Position numbers and translations under genes: made by a program. Source: DASUAS01 sp963841415 (GTDB lineage Bacteria > Actinomycetota > Acidimicrobiia > IMCC26256 > DASPTH01). Taken from it: a DNA stretch of 64,000 nucleotides. Of the stretch, positions 1 to 8,785 are shown one piece after another. The stretch covers positions 124,001 to 188,000 of the forward strand of contig CAWJCN010000006.1 in assembly GCA_963841415.1 (NCBI GenBank), read 5' to 3'. A model generated the notes under the pieces. That model saw only the letters and a program-made list of their open reading frames with translations, had not been told where the DNA came from and did no database searches. Numbering within the stretch: position 1 is the first letter of the stretch; each line of letters begins with the position of its first letter.

Positions 1-835
1 CGTCATCGTCACCGGTTCGCTCACCGAGGCGCGCGACGCGGTCGCCGACTACCTCTCGGGCGCCGCGTTCGGCGACGCCGGCCGCACGCTGGTGATCGAG
101 GAGGGACTGACCGGTCCCGAGCTCTCGTTGCTGGTCGTCTGCAACGGCGACCCCGAAGCCGCACTCCCCCTCGCGCCGGCGCAGGACTTCAAGCGCGCCC
201 TCGAAGGCGACGTCGGCCCCAACACCGGGGGCATGGGCGCGTGCTCGCCCGTACCTGCCGTCGACACCGCGACCGTCGACGACGTGATGGAGCGCGCGGT
301 GCGTCCAACCCTGCGTTGGCTGGCCGAGCACGACGCCGACTACCGGGGCGTGCTCTACGCAGGGATGATGCTCACGGCCGACGGTCCCAAGGTGATCGAG
401 TACAACGTGCGCTTCGGTGATCCCGAGTGCCAGGTGGTGTTGCCCCGGGTCACGTCCGACCTCGCCGAGCTGCTCCACGCGGCTGCTACCGGTGGCAAGC
501 TCGATGTCTCGTTCAGCGACGACGCGTGCGTCACCGTCGTGGTCGCCGCCGACGGCTATCCGTCGTCACCGCGCACCGGCGATCCCATCAGTGGGCTCGA
601 CGTCGCGGCGGCCGTGAACTCGGTCACGATCTTCCACGCCGGTACCGCACGCGGAGACGACGGCGTGCTGCGCACCGCGGGCGGGCGGGTGTTCGGCGTC
701 ACCGCCGTCGGCGCCGATCTCGAAGTGGCGCGCACGCGCGCGTACGAAGCCGCCGGACTTCTTCGCTGGGACGGCGCGCGCTTCCGCCGCGACATCGCGG
801 CGGACGCGGCCGCGGCACAACGGCAGGCGGGCTGA
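1..835 (+). CDS. purD: Phosphoribosylamine-glycine ligase (GAR synthetase), 3' part
   Basis: The gene enters from the left edge and is open in the frame beginning at base 2, giving about 277 C-terminal residues. PurD joins phosphoribosylamine and glycine with ATP, the second step of purine synthesis. The ATP-grasp signature is visible: the segment GPNTGGMGACSPVP and, further on, EYNVRFGDPE, whose Glu and Asn bind metal in this family. The C-terminal beta domain is complete up to TGA at 833-835. It heads a run of purine genes (purB, purC, purS, purQ, purL, purF, purM). Only the N-terminal part is missing, because the window begins inside the gene. Identity is seen directly and is secure. Confidence 0.95.
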   Translation, partial: VIVTGSLTEARDAVADYLSGAAFGDAGRTLVIEEGLTGPELSLLVVCNGDPEAALPLAPAQDFKRALEGDVGPNTGGMGACSPVPAVDTATVDDVMERAVRPTLRWLAEHDADYRGVLYAGMMLTADGPKVIEYNVRFGDPECQVVLPRVTSDLAELLHAAATGGKLDVSFSDDACVTVVVAADGYPSSPRTGDPISGLDVAAAVNSVTIFHAGTARGDDGVLRTAGGRVFGVTAVGADLEVARTRAYEAAGLLRWDGARFRRDIAADAAAAQRQAG

Positions 836-866
836 GGTCAGGTGCGGCGACGCGCCCCGCGAGAGC

Positions 867-1037
867 TCAGCGGACCCGGCGGCGGGTCCGTACTCCGGCG
901 ATGACCAACGAGCACGGGATGCACCGGAGCGGGCCCCCGTCTTTCGGCGGAGGGACGAGGCACACCGCGCACCAGGGTGTGCCGCACTCGTCACAGACCG
1001 CGACGGCATGTTCACTCCAATGCTTCGTGCAGTTCAT
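867..1037 (-). CDS. Small B-box-like zinc-ribbon protein
   Basis: This 56-residue protein is on the strand opposite the purine genes, in the purD-purB gap. It starts at ATG 1035-1037. Near the N-terminus it has C-x2-H and then C-x2-C-x4-C, followed later by another C-x2-C, spacing like a B-box or related treble-clef zinc site (MNCTKHW, VCDECGTPWC, RCIPCS). The tail is Arg-rich (GVRTRRRVR). Short proteins of this kind are often the soluble head of longer actinobacterial membrane proteins, but no membrane segment is present here. The function is unknown; zinc binding is inferred from the Cys/His spacing. The even ligand spacing makes this a better call than the much longer frame that runs through purB on the same strand. 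Confidence 0.6.
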   Translation of the reverse strand: MNCTKHWSEHAVAVCDECGTPWCAVCLVPPPKDGGPLRCIPCSLVIAGVRTRRRVR

Positions 1038-1157
1038 CACCCCCGATCGACCTCCTCGTCCATCCCGGTCCGCCCCGATCGTTGCCGGACGCGTCCGAAC
1101 CGGACCCGTCCGCACCATTGCTGGCTCGTAGAGTGTTCGGCAGGAGGAAGGGCCCCC

Positions 1158-2471
1158 TTGATAGAGCGTTACGCACTGCCTGAGATCGCCGGCCTCTTCA
1201 CCGACGAGGCCCGTTTTGCGGATTGGCTCGAGGTCGAGATCCTCGCCAGCGAGGCGTGGGCCAAGCTCGGAGTCGTCCCGGCCGAGGATGCCGCCGCCAT
1301 CCGTGAGCGGGCCGCCTTCACCGTCGCGGCGATCCGCGAGCGGGAGGCCGTCACCGATCACGAGACCGCCGCGTTCGTCGATGTCGTGCAGACTGCCATC
1401 GGCGGGGATGCGGCGAAATGGGTTCATTACGGACTCACCTCGTACGACGTCGTCGATACCGCGATGTCGATCGCGCTGGTCAAGGCGTGCGATCTCATCA
1501 TCGGCGCGGTCGACGAGCTCGAGGCGGCAGTCGTCGACCGCGCCCTCGAGCACCGCAACACGCCGATGGCCGGTCGCACCCACGGCATCCATGCCGAGCC
1601 GATCACCTTCGGCAGCAAGCTCGCGCTCTGGGCGCTGCAACTCCGGCGCGATCGAGTGCGCCTCGAGCGCGCTCGCGAGGCGGTGGCGATCGGCAAGCTG
1701 TCGGGCGCTGTCGGTAGCTACTCGAACGTCGATCCCGAGGTCGAGGCGTACGTCTGCGAGAAGCTCGGCCTGCGTCCGGTGCCGTCGACGCAGGTGCTGG
1801 CACGTGACGCCCACGCCGAGCTGCTGTACGCCTGCGCCGCGCTCGGCTCCTCGATCGAGGCGTTCGCGCTCGAGGTTCGCCATCTTCAGCGCACCGAAGT
1901 CCGCGAAGTCGAGGAGCCCTTCGCAACTGGCGCGCAGAAGGGCTCGAGCGCGATGCCGCACAAGCGCAACCCATGGCGTTCTGAGCAACTCTGCGGGCTG
2001 GCTCGAGTGCTCCGCGGCAATCTCGAAGCGGGTATGGAGAACGTCGCGCTGTGGCACGAGCGAGACATGTCGCATTCGTCGGTCGAGCGCATCGTGCTCA
2101 CCGACTCTCTCCTGCTCGCCTACTACATGGCCGTGCGATTCCGAGCGATCGTGGCGGGCATGGTGGTGCACGGTGATCGCATGAAGGCGAACCTCGAAGC
2201 GTCGTACGGGCTCGTGTTCAGCGAATCGGTCATGCTCGCCCTCGTTGCGTCCGGTCTGGCGCGTGACGACGCCTACCGGATGGTGCAGCGCGCCGCGACC
2301 CGCACTTGGGATGAGCAGCGACCATTCCGCGACGTCCTCGGGGAGGACGGTGAGATCGGCGAACGGCTCTCGCCCGAAGCGCTCGACGCCTGCTTCGATC
2401 TCGAGCACGCGGTCGCGCACGCGGCGCGCGCCGTCGACTCGCTCGCACAACAGCAGCGATCCCTTCGGTGA
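1158..2471 (+). CDS. purB: Adenylosuccinate lyase
   Basis: This lyase cleaves SAICAR to AICAR and adenylosuccinate to AMP, so it serves both the IMP pathway and AMP formation. The start chosen is TTG 1158-1160, ten bases after an AGGAGG site (1142-1147). It gives 437 residues beginning MIERYALPEI, the usual N-terminus and length of the family. Motifs are TSYDVVDTA near residue 95, GRTHGIHAEP near 140 (with the catalytic His) and the fumarate-lyase signature KGSSAMPHKRNP near 262. The longer open frame upstream has no recognisable family sequence. The stop overlaps the purC start, so the two are probably translated together. Confidence 0.96.
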   Translation: MIERYALPEIAGLFTDEARFADWLEVEILASEAWAKLGVVPAEDAAAIRERAAFTVAAIREREAVTDHETAAFVDVVQTAIGGDAAKWVHYGLTSYDVVDTAMSIALVKACDLIIGAVDELEAAVVDRALEHRNTPMAGRTHGIHAEPITFGSKLALWALQLRRDRVRLERAREAVAIGKLSGAVGSYSNVDPEVEAYVCEKLGLRPVPSTQVLARDAHAELLYACAALGSSIEAFALEVRHLQRTEVREVEEPFATGAQKGSSAMPHKRNPWRSEQLCGLARVLRGNLEAGMENVALWHERDMSHSSVERIVLTDSLLLAYYMAVRFRAIVAGMVVHGDRMKANLEASYGLVFSESVMLALVASGLARDDAYRMVQRAATRTWDEQRPFRDVLGEDGEIGERLSPEALDACFDLEHAVAHAARAVDSLAQQQRSLR

Positions 2472-3352
2472 GCCGGTTGTCGCTTCCGCACCACTACAGC
2501 GGCAAGGTGCGCGAGCTCTACGAGGTCGACCACGACCGCATGCTGGTGGTCGCGTCAGATCGGGTGTCGGTGTTCGACGTCGTGCTCCCCGACCTCATCC
2601 CCGACAAGGGCCGCGTGCTCACGGCGCTGTCCACGTTCTGGTTCGAACAGACCGAACACCTGGCGCGCAACCACCTGGTGTCCTCCGACCCGACCGACTT
2701 CCCCGAGACCGCGGGCCCCGAGGTTGCAGGGCGGGCGATGTTGGTGCGCGCCGCCCAGCCGGTGCGGCTCGAGTGCGTCGCCCGCGGCTACCTCTTCGGT
2801 TCCGCCTGGTCCGACTACCAGGAGACGGGCGCGGTGATGGGCCGCAGGTTGCCCGGAGGTCTGCGGCAGGCCGAACGGCTCCCCGAGCCCATCTTCACGC
2901 CCACCACCAAGGCCGACGCGGGCCACGATCTCCCGCTCTCCGACGTCGACGCGGCGGAACTGGTGGGCGACCAGCGGTACGAGCAGCTGCGCGACATGAC
3001 GCTGGCCATCTACGCGTTCGGTGCCGCCCACGCCGCGGAACACGGCCTCATCCTCGCCGACACCAAGCTCGAGTTCGGCGAGATCGACGGCGAGCTGTTC
3101 GTGATCGACGAGATGATGACGCCCGACTCGTCGCGCTACTGGAGCGCCGACGACCACCAGGTCGGCACGTCGCCGCCGAGCTTCGACAAGCAGTACGTGC
3201 GCGACCACTACCTGTCGGTCGGGTGGGACATGCAGCCTCCCGTTCCGCACATGCCCGAGACCGTCATCGCCGGCACGCGGGCGCGTTACGTGGAGGCCTA
3301 CGAGCAAGTGAGCGGACGCAGCTTCGACACTTGGTACGGAGACGAGGAATGA
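2468..3352 (+). CDS. purC: SAICAR synthetase
   Basis: PurC joins CAIR and aspartate with ATP to give SAICAR, the substrate of the neighbouring PurB. The GTG start (2468-2470) overlaps the purB TGA as GTGA. The 294-residue length fits the longer bacterial and yeast-like form. The motifs PIFTPTTKADAGHD near residue 140, LADTKLEFG near 198 and DEMMTPDSSR near 215 are the standard ATP and CAIR site segments. It is followed without a gap by purS (ATGA overlap). No anomaly is seen. Confidence 0.96.
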   Translation: MSRLSLPHHYSGKVRELYEVDHDRMLVVASDRVSVFDVVLPDLIPDKGRVLTALSTFWFEQTEHLARNHLVSSDPTDFPETAGPEVAGRAMLVRAAQPVRLECVARGYLFGSAWSDYQETGAVMGRRLPGGLRQAERLPEPIFTPTTKADAGHDLPLSDVDAAELVGDQRYEQLRDMTLAIYAFGAAHAAEHGLILADTKLEFGEIDGELFVIDEMMTPDSSRYWSADDHQVGTSPPSFDKQYVRDHYLSVGWDMQPPVPHMPETVIAGTRARYVEAYEQVSGRSFDTWYGDEE

Positions 3353-3600
3353 GATACGCGGTCCGCATCGACGTCACGCACCTCCCCGGGGTGCTCGACC
3401 CCCAGGGCGCTACGGTCGAGCGTGCGCTGCCTGCGCTCGGTTACGAGAACGTCGCCGAGGTGTCGATCGCCAAGACGATCCGGCTCGCGCTCGATGCGCC
3501 CTCGGAGTCCGACGCGCGCGAACAGGTCGATCGGATGTGTCAGCAGCTCCTGGCCAACCCGGTGATCGAGCGCTACTCGGTGCAGGTCGAGGAGTCGTGA
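3349..3600 (+). CDS. purS: FGAM synthase subunit PurS
   Basis: PurS (83 residues) is the small structural subunit that links PurQ and PurL in the three-part FGAM synthase, helping ammonia pass from the glutaminase to the synthetase. The ATG at 3349 overlaps the purC TGA. The sequence has the family ends: MRYAVRIDVTHLPGVLDPQG at the N-terminus, LGYENVAEVSIAKTI in the middle and NPVIERYSVQ near the C-terminus. Its presence, with separate purQ and purL genes, shows the organism uses the split PurSQL complex rather than the single-chain enzyme. Confidence 0.95.
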   Translation: MRYAVRIDVTHLPGVLDPQGATVERALPALGYENVAEVSIAKTIRLALDAPSESDAREQVDRMCQQLLANPVIERYSVQVEES

Positions 3601-3674
3601 GCGTGAGCGAGCCGGGCGTCCTCGAGAAGGGCGGTCCGGCGAGTAGCGAACGACCAATGGAGGAGGCATGAGCG
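3597..3674 (+). repeat. Intergenic spacer repeat, copy A (purS-purQ)
   Basis: The 67-base purS-purQ spacer shares two blocks with the spacer at 44198-44260: TGAGCGAGCCGGG, and GGCGAGTAGCGAACGACC followed by ATGGAGG-GGCATGAG. The second block contains the GGAGG ribosome-binding site and the ATG of purQ. Copy A has about 14 more bases between the blocks than copy B. Two unrelated genes starting from the same spacer indicates a dispersed intergenic repeat. Confidence 0.65.
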
Positions 3675-4351
3675 CACGCGTGGGGATCGTCGTGTTCCCG
3701 GGGACCAACTGCGAGCTCGACGTGGCGTGGGTGGTCGAGGAGCTCGGCGGCGAAGCGCAACTGCTCTGGCACGGCGACCGCTCCGTGCGGGGCGTCGACG
3801 CGGTGGTGGTCCCCGGCGGGTTCGCCCACGGCGACTACCTCCGTACCGGCGCCATCGCCCGCTTCTCCCCCGTGATGGATGCCGTCGCCGAGCACGCGGC
3901 CGGAGGCGGGCCCGTCGTCGGCATCTGCAACGGGTTCCAGGTGCTCACGGAGGCGGGGCTGCTGCCCGGCGCGCTGCAGAAGAACACCGGTCTCGCCTTC
4001 GTGTGCGACATCGTCGAGCTCGAGGTGGTGAGCACGCGGTCGGTCCTCACGCAGGAGGTGGTGCCGGGGACGCGCCTCCGCATCCCGATCAACCACTTCG
4101 AGGGCAACTACGTCTGCGACACCGACACGCTGCGCGCGCTCCACGATGACGACCGCATCGTCGCGCGTTACGTCGAGAACCCCAACGGCAGCCTCGACGA
4201 CATCGCCGGCATCAGCAACGAGGCCGGCAACGTCGTCGGGCTCATGCCGCATCCGGAGCGCGCGTCGCACGCACTGCTCGGCAGTGCCGACGGAGTGGTG
4301 CTGATGCAATCGCTGCTCGCGAGTGCGGCGCGAGGTGCCGCACGCGTCTGA
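3668..4351 (+). CDS. purQ: FGAM synthase glutaminase subunit PurQ
   Basis: PurQ (227 residues) is a class I glutamine amidotransferase that releases ammonia for PurL. The catalytic Cys87 lies in VGICNGFQVL, and the His194 and Glu196 partners lie in GLMPHPERAS. PGTNCELD near the N-terminus and VPGGFAHGDYLR near residue 55 are the usual oxyanion and substrate segments. ATG 3668 follows GGAGGAGG at 3659-3666. It is the third part of the PurSQL complex encoded here; purL lies about 560 bases downstream, beyond one small gene on the other strand. Confidence 0.96.
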   Translation: MSARVGIVVFPGTNCELDVAWVVEELGGEAQLLWHGDRSVRGVDAVVVPGGFAHGDYLRTGAIARFSPVMDAVAEHAAGGGPVVGICNGFQVLTEAGLLPGALQKNTGLAFVCDIVELEVVSTRSVLTQEVVPGTRLRIPINHFEGNYVCDTDTLRALHDDDRIVARYVENPNGSLDDIAGISNEAGNVVGLMPHPERASHALLGSADGVVLMQSLLASAARGAARV

Positions 4352-4357
4352 CCGGAT

Positions 4358-4768
4358 TCAGGAACCCCGGGAGATTCCGGCCTTCTTGAGCACGTCGGCG
4401 GGGACGCCCAGCTCTCGCCAGGCGGCGTAGGAGATGTGCTTCCGACCGGCGTAGCTGGCCGCGGTCTTCACGAAGTCCGATTCCAGCGCCGACAGGTCCA
4501 CCTTGTTGCCCATGTTCTCGAGCTCACGTTGCAGGTCCATCCGCTCCTGCGCGAGCTGGAGCTGTTGGAGCGCGGAGACTTCGGCGTAGCTGGTGTCGAT
4601 GGCGGCCAGGCGCTTCTTGATGGAATCCGGTGTGCGCTTCCGGCCTCGCTTGGGCCGGTTCTGCTGGAGCGCTTCGAGGTAATTCTTCACCGCCCGACCT
4701 TCGGATCGGCCTTCGGCGAGCGCGGCTTTGTGCTGGTCGGTCATGGTGCGCTTTGGCGTCTTGGCCAT
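4358..4768 (-). CDS. Conserved-looking basic helical protein, unknown function
   Basis: This 136-residue protein is convergent with purQ, its stop lying only six bases past the purQ stop. I do not recognise a named family. The N-terminal 45 residues are very basic (MAKTPKRTMTDQHKAALAEG, then NRPKRGRKRTPDSIKKRL). Residues about 55-90 look like a coiled coil (LQQLQLAQERMDLQRELE). The C-terminus YAGRKHISYAAWRELGVPAD resembles a small nucleic-acid-associated segment. The codon use matches its neighbours, which supports a real gene. A DNA- or RNA-associated role is a guess from charge only. Confidence 0.7.
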   Translation of the reverse strand: MAKTPKRTMTDQHKAALAEGRSEGRAVKNYLEALQQNRPKRGRKRTPDSIKKRLAAIDTSYAEVSALQQLQLAQERMDLQRELENMGNKVDLSALESDFVKTAASYAGRKHISYAAWRELGVPADVLKKAGISRGS

Positions 4769-4869
4769 GGTGGGTGGACCCCCTGAATCGTCAGTCTGCG
4801 CGCGGGACTCTTTCGTTCTATCACGGGGCTTCCTATTTGCCGATAGCGCGACGCAAGATCCCGCACATC

Positions 4870-4905
4870 TTTCGGTTCCGGGCCCGCTAGGTACGATGCG
4901 GCCCT
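4870..4905 (+). promoter_or_regulatory. Possible purL promoter
   Basis: A TACGAT hexamer at 4892-4897 in the context TAGGTACGAT lies 11 bases before the purL ATG (4909). Only a weak -35-like TTTCGG (4870-4875) precedes it at a 16-base gap. No ribosome-binding site is visible between the -10 and the ATG, which would fit leaderless or near-leaderless initiation. The call rests on position and the single hexamer. Confidence 0.35.
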
Positions 4906-4908
4906 CTC

Positions 4909-7200
4909 ATGAGCGACGTGACTCCGCTGCACCGGCAACTCGGTCTCACCGACGACGAGCTCGACGCCATCGTCGAACTGCTGGGCCGGGAGCCCACCGG
5001 GCTCGAGCTGGCGATGTACGCCGTGATGTGGTCGGAGCACTGCTCCTACAAGTCGTCGAAGCGCCACCTGGGCCGCTTTCCGACCGAGGCGCCGTGGGTG
5101 CTCGTCGGTCCCGGTGAAGGTGCGGGGGTCATCGATGTCGGTGACGGACTCGCGGTGGCCATCCGCATCGAGAGCCATAACCACCCGTCCGCGGTCGAGC
5201 CGTACCAGGGTGCCGCCACCGGTGTCGGCGGGATCATCCGCGACGTGTTCTCGATGGGTGCCCGCCCGATCGCACTGATGGACCCGCTGCGCTTCGGTCC
5301 CCTCGACGACGCCCGCACGCGCTACCTCGTGGAAGGTGTCGTCGCCGGCATCAGCGGCTACGGCAACGCGGTGGGCGTGCCCACCGTGGGCGGCGAGCTC
5401 GTGTTCGATGACTGCTACCGCGACAATCCGCTCGTCAACGTGCTGTGCCTCGGAGTGCTGCCGGTCGACCGCCTGGTGCTGGCCAAGGCCGAAGGCGTCG
5501 ACAACATCGCCGTCCTGCTCGGTTCGGCCACCGGGCGCGACGGCATCGGCGGCGCCAGCGTGCTCGCGTCGGCCGGGTTCGCCGAGGGCGACGACGAGAA
5601 GCGGCCCTCGGTCCAGGTGGGCGACCCCTTCGAGGAGAAGCGTCTCATCGAAGCGTGCCTCGAGCTCCTCGACGCCGGTCTCGCCGTCGGCGTGCAGGAC
5701 CTCGGCGCGGCCGGCATCTCGTGCGCGGCGTCGGAGACCGCAGCCAAGACCGGCGCGGGGATGGACGTCGATCTGGCGCGGATGCCCAAGCGCGAGCCGG
5801 GCATGAACGGCGTCGAGGTGATGACCTCGGAGAGCCAGGAGCGGATGCTCGCCATCGTCACACCCGCGAACCTCGACGCGGTGCTCGACCTGTGTCGACG
5901 GTGGGAGATCCGCGCGTCGGTGATCGGGCGCGTCACCGACACCGCGCGCTTCCGCGTGTACGACGGGCTCTTCGACGCGGTCGGGGTTCCGGGCGCGAAC
6001 CCGCCGGTGCCCCGCGGTGACGTCCCGCCCGTGCTGTCGTCCGACGCACCACCGCTGGCCGACGTACCGGTCGAGAGCCTCGGCGACGGACCGGTGTACG
6101 ACCGGCCCCGCACCGCGCCCCGCGACCGCGCCGACGTGGAGGCCGACGACCCCGCGCCCACGCTGGCGGAGCGCTTCCCCGACGGCGCCGACCTGTCGGA
6201 CGAGTTGCTCGCGCTGCTCGCCACGCCGACCATCGCCGACAAGTCGTGGGTGTACCGCCAGTACGACCACCAGCTGTTCCTCAACACCGTCGTGAAGCCC
6301 GGTGGCGACGCGTCGGTGCTGCGGCTCAAGGGCACCTCGCGTGGGCTAGCGCTCACGACCGACGGCAAGGCTCGCTTCTGCGCCCTCGATCCGTACACCG
6401 GCGCCCGGCTCGTCGTCATCGAAGCCGCGCGCAACCTCGCGTGCGTAGGTGCGGTCCCGAAGGCGCTCGTCAACTGCCTCAACTTCGGCAACCCGGAGCA
6501 CCCGGAAGTGATGTGGCAGTTCTCCGAGGTGGTCGACGGCATGGGCGACGCGTGCCGCGCGCTCGGCATCCCGGTCGTCGGGGGCAATGTCAGCTTCTAC
6601 AACGAGTCGCGCGGTCGCGACATCGACCCCACGCCCGTGGTCGGCGTCGTCGGCCTGATCGACGATCTCACGTCGGTGCCGCCCGGCGCGGAGCTCCACG
6701 ACGGCGACGCGGTCGTACTCCTCGGCCACACCGCCGCCGAGCTCGGCGGGTCCGAGTGGGCCGGCCTCCACGATCTGCGGGCGGGCCTCCCGCCGGCCGC
6801 GGACCTCGAAGTCGCCGCCGCCCTCCACCGCTTCGTCCGCGAGGTGGTCGACGCGCGTGAGGTGCGCGGGGTGCACGACCTCTCCGACGGTGGGCTCGCG
6901 GCCGCGCTCGCCGAGATGGCCGTCGCCGGCCGGTGCGGGTTCGACGTGGCGCTGACCAGCGAGCTCGTCCCGGCCCTGGCCTGGTTCTCCGAGACCTCGT
7001 CGCGGGTCCTGGTCGCCGTCGACCCGGCGCGCGCCGACGACCTGGTCGAGCGGGCGCGCGTCGGCAACGTCCCCGCGCAACGCCTCGGCACGGCCGGGGG
7101 CGACCGCCTCGTGGCCTCCGGCGCCTTCGCCGTCACCCTCGCCGACGCCACCCACGCCTGGCGCGACACCCTCCCGACCGTCCTCGGCCACCCCTCCTGA
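4909..7200 (+). CDS. purL: FGAM synthase large subunit PurL
   Basis: PurL (763 residues) converts FGAR to FGAM using ATP and the ammonia passed from PurQ. The length is that of the small-type PurL used with PurS and PurQ. Family segments are MWSEHCSYKSSK near residue 42, SHNHPSAVEPYQGAATGVGG near 88 (with the active-site His), the repeated AIR-synthase-like halves, and a second nucleotide site around LVNCLNFGNPEHPEV. ATG 4909 is the first start giving the standard N-terminus. It is separated from purF by about 100 bases that hold a hairpin. Confidence 0.96.
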   Translation: MSDVTPLHRQLGLTDDELDAIVELLGREPTGLELAMYAVMWSEHCSYKSSKRHLGRFPTEAPWVLVGPGEGAGVIDVGDGLAVAIRIESHNHPSAVEPYQGAATGVGGIIRDVFSMGARPIALMDPLRFGPLDDARTRYLVEGVVAGISGYGNAVGVPTVGGELVFDDCYRDNPLVNVLCLGVLPVDRLVLAKAEGVDNIAVLLGSATGRDGIGGASVLASAGFAEGDDEKRPSVQVGDPFEEKRLIEACLELLDAGLAVGVQDLGAAGISCAASETAAKTGAGMDVDLARMPKREPGMNGVEVMTSESQERMLAIVTPANLDAVLDLCRRWEIRASVIGRVTDTARFRVYDGLFDAVGVPGANPPVPRGDVPPVLSSDAPPLADVPVESLGDGPVYDRPRTAPRDRADVEADDPAPTLAERFPDGADLSDELLALLATPTIADKSWVYRQYDHQLFLNTVVKPGGDASVLRLKGTSRGLALTTDGKARFCALDPYTGARLVVIEAARNLACVGAVPKALVNCLNFGNPEHPEVMWQFSEVVDGMGDACRALGIPVVGGNVSFYNESRGRDIDPTPVVGVVGLIDDLTSVPPGAELHDGDAVVLLGHTAAELGGSEWAGLHDLRAGLPPAADLEVAAALHRFVREVVDAREVRGVHDLSDGGLAAALAEMAVAGRCGFDVALTSELVPALAWFSETSSRVLVAVDPARADDLVERARVGNVPAQRLGTAGGDRLVASGAFAVTLADATHAWRDTLPTVLGHPS

Positions 7201-7208
7201 CCCAGCAC

Positions 7209-7247
7209 GTTGCAGTCGCTCCCCCTGCCGGGGGGTGTTTGCGCAAC
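7209..7247 (+). terminator. Hairpin between purL and purF
   Basis: CCCCC (7221-7225) pairs with GGGGG (7231-7235) around a short loop, with an outer GTTGC/GCAAC pair (7209-7213 and 7243-7247). Only a weak T stretch (TGTTT) follows the inner stem, so it may be an attenuator or a weak terminator before the separate purF-purM unit. Confidence 0.4.
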
Positions 7248-7306
7248 ATGTTCGGAAATGAGAGCGCGTCGGTCGAGGTTGACCATCACGTGTATGGGAG
7301 ACTGAC

Positions 7307-8785
7307 GTGGTGAACGACGCCTCGATCGGCCACGCCTGCGGGGTGTTCGGCGTGTACGCGCCGGGCCAAGACGTCGCCCACCTCACCTACCTGGGCCTCT
7401 ACGCCCTGCAACACCGGGGTCAGGAGTCGGCCGGCATCGCGGTGAGCGACGGCCAGACCATCACCGTGTCGAAGGACATGGGCCTGGTCACCCAGGTGTT
7501 CGACGAGCGCCGCATCGCACCGCTCGAGGGCCATCTCGCCATCGGGCACGTGCGCTACAGCACCACCGGGTCGAGCAGCTGGCGCAACGCGCAGCCGGTG
7601 TACCGATCGGTCGGCGACGCCGGGTTCGCGCTCGGCCACAACGGCAACCTCACCAACACCCTCGATCTCGCCGAGCGCCTCGGCATGCTGCCCGGCCTCG
7701 CGCCTGCCGACTCGGAGATCGGGCTCGACTCCACCACCGACTCCGCGCTCGTCGCCGAGCTCATCGCGCACGAGTACGACGCGCAGACACGCTCCGACGG
7801 CCGCGACCTCGAGCAGGCGTTGCGCCAGGTTCTGCCGCAACTCGAGGGTGGCTTCTCGTTCGTGATGATGGACGAAGCGCACCTCATCGGCGTGCGCGAC
7901 CCCCACGGGTTCTGGCCGCTCGTCCTCGGTCGGATCGAAGGCGGTTGGGTGCTCGCCAGCGAGACGGCCGCGCTCGACATCGTCGGCGCGCACTTCGTCC
8001 GCGAGGTCGAACCCGGCGAGATGATCGTGATCGACGCGTCCGGCCTGCACGACGGCCAACGCTTCGCCGAAGCCGACCCCAAGCTCTGCCTGTTCGAGTT
8101 CGTCTACTTCGCGCGGCCCGACACCAACCTCTACGGCAAGAGCGTGCACGCGGCGCGCCAGCGCATGGGCGAGGAGCTCGCCCGCCAGGCGGCCGTCGAC
8201 GGCGACATGGTGATGCCCGTCCCCGAATCGGGCATCCCCGCCGCGCAGGGCTACGCACGCGCGTCGGGTATCCCCTACGGCGACGGCCTGGTGAAGAACC
8301 GCTACGTCGGTCGCACCTTCATCCAACCGAACCAGAAGCAGCGCGGGCAGGGTGTACGGCTCAAGCTCAACCCGCTCCCCGAGAACATCCGCGGCAAGAA
8401 GCTCATCGTGGTCGACGACTCCATCGTGCGCGGCACGACGACGCGGCAGGTCGTCCAGATGCTGCGCGAGGCGGGCGCCGCCGAGGTGCACTTCCGCGTG
8501 TCGTCACCGCCCTACAAGTGGCCGTGCTTCTACGGCATGGACACCGGCAGCCGTTCCGACCTCCTGGCCGCCGACATGTCGGTGGGCGAGATCCGCGACT
8601 ACCTCGGCGTCGACTCGCTCGCCTACCTCGAGCTCCATCGTCTCACGACGGCCACCGGTGCGTCCGCGGACTCGTTCTGCACCGCCTGTTTGTCGGGCCA
8701 CTACCCCGTCCCCGTTCCGCTCACCGACTCGAAGCTCGCACTCGAGGACGAGCCCGCGACCGACGTCGCCCCCGCCCCTCGATGA
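7307..8785 (+). CDS. purF: Amidophosphoribosyltransferase
   Basis: PurF makes phosphoribosylamine from PRPP and glutamine, the committed step of purine synthesis. The class II glutaminase Cys is residue 11 (HACGVFGVY), so a ten-residue propeptide must be removed. The PRPP loop LIVVDDSIVRGTT is near residue 370. Cys residues in KLCLFEFVYFARPD, YKWPCFYGMD and SFCTACLSG match the four ligands of the [4Fe-4S] cluster of the Bacillus-type enzyme. GTG 7307 is used here; GTG 7310 is equally possible. The stop overlaps the purM ATG. Confidence 0.96.
   Translation: MVNDASIGHACGVFGVYAPGQDVAHLTYLGLYALQHRGQESAGIAVSDGQTITVSKDMGLVTQVFDERRIAPLEGHLAIGHVRYSTTGSSSWRNAQPVYRSVGDAGFALGHNGNLTNTLDLAERLGMLPGLAPADSEIGLDSTTDSALVAELIAHEYDAQTRSDGRDLEQALRQVLPQLEGGFSFVMMDEAHLIGVRDPHGFWPLVLGRIEGGWVLASETAALDIVGAHFVREVEPGEMIVIDASGLHDGQRFAEADPKLCLFEFVYFARPDTNLYGKSVHAARQRMGEELARQAAVDGDMVMPVPESGIPAAQGYARASGIPYGDGLVKNRYVGRTFIQPNQKQRGQGVRLKLNPLPENIRGKKLIVVDDSIVRGTTTRQVVQMLREAGAAEVHFRVSSPPYKWPCFYGMDTGSRSDLLAADMSVGEIRDYLGVDSLAYLELHRLTTATGASADSFCTACLSGHYPVPVPLTDSKLALEDEPATDVAPAPR

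Noticed and set aside
867..2450. A 527-codon minus-strand open frame through purB
   Set aside because: Its long part is the mirror of purB codon bias; only its last 56 codons, from ATG 1037, look like a real small gene.
4200..4360. Riboswitch or attenuator between purQ and the next genes
   Set aside because: The purQ stop and the convergent gene stop are six bases apart; there is no room for a leader and no purine riboswitch core is seen in the window.
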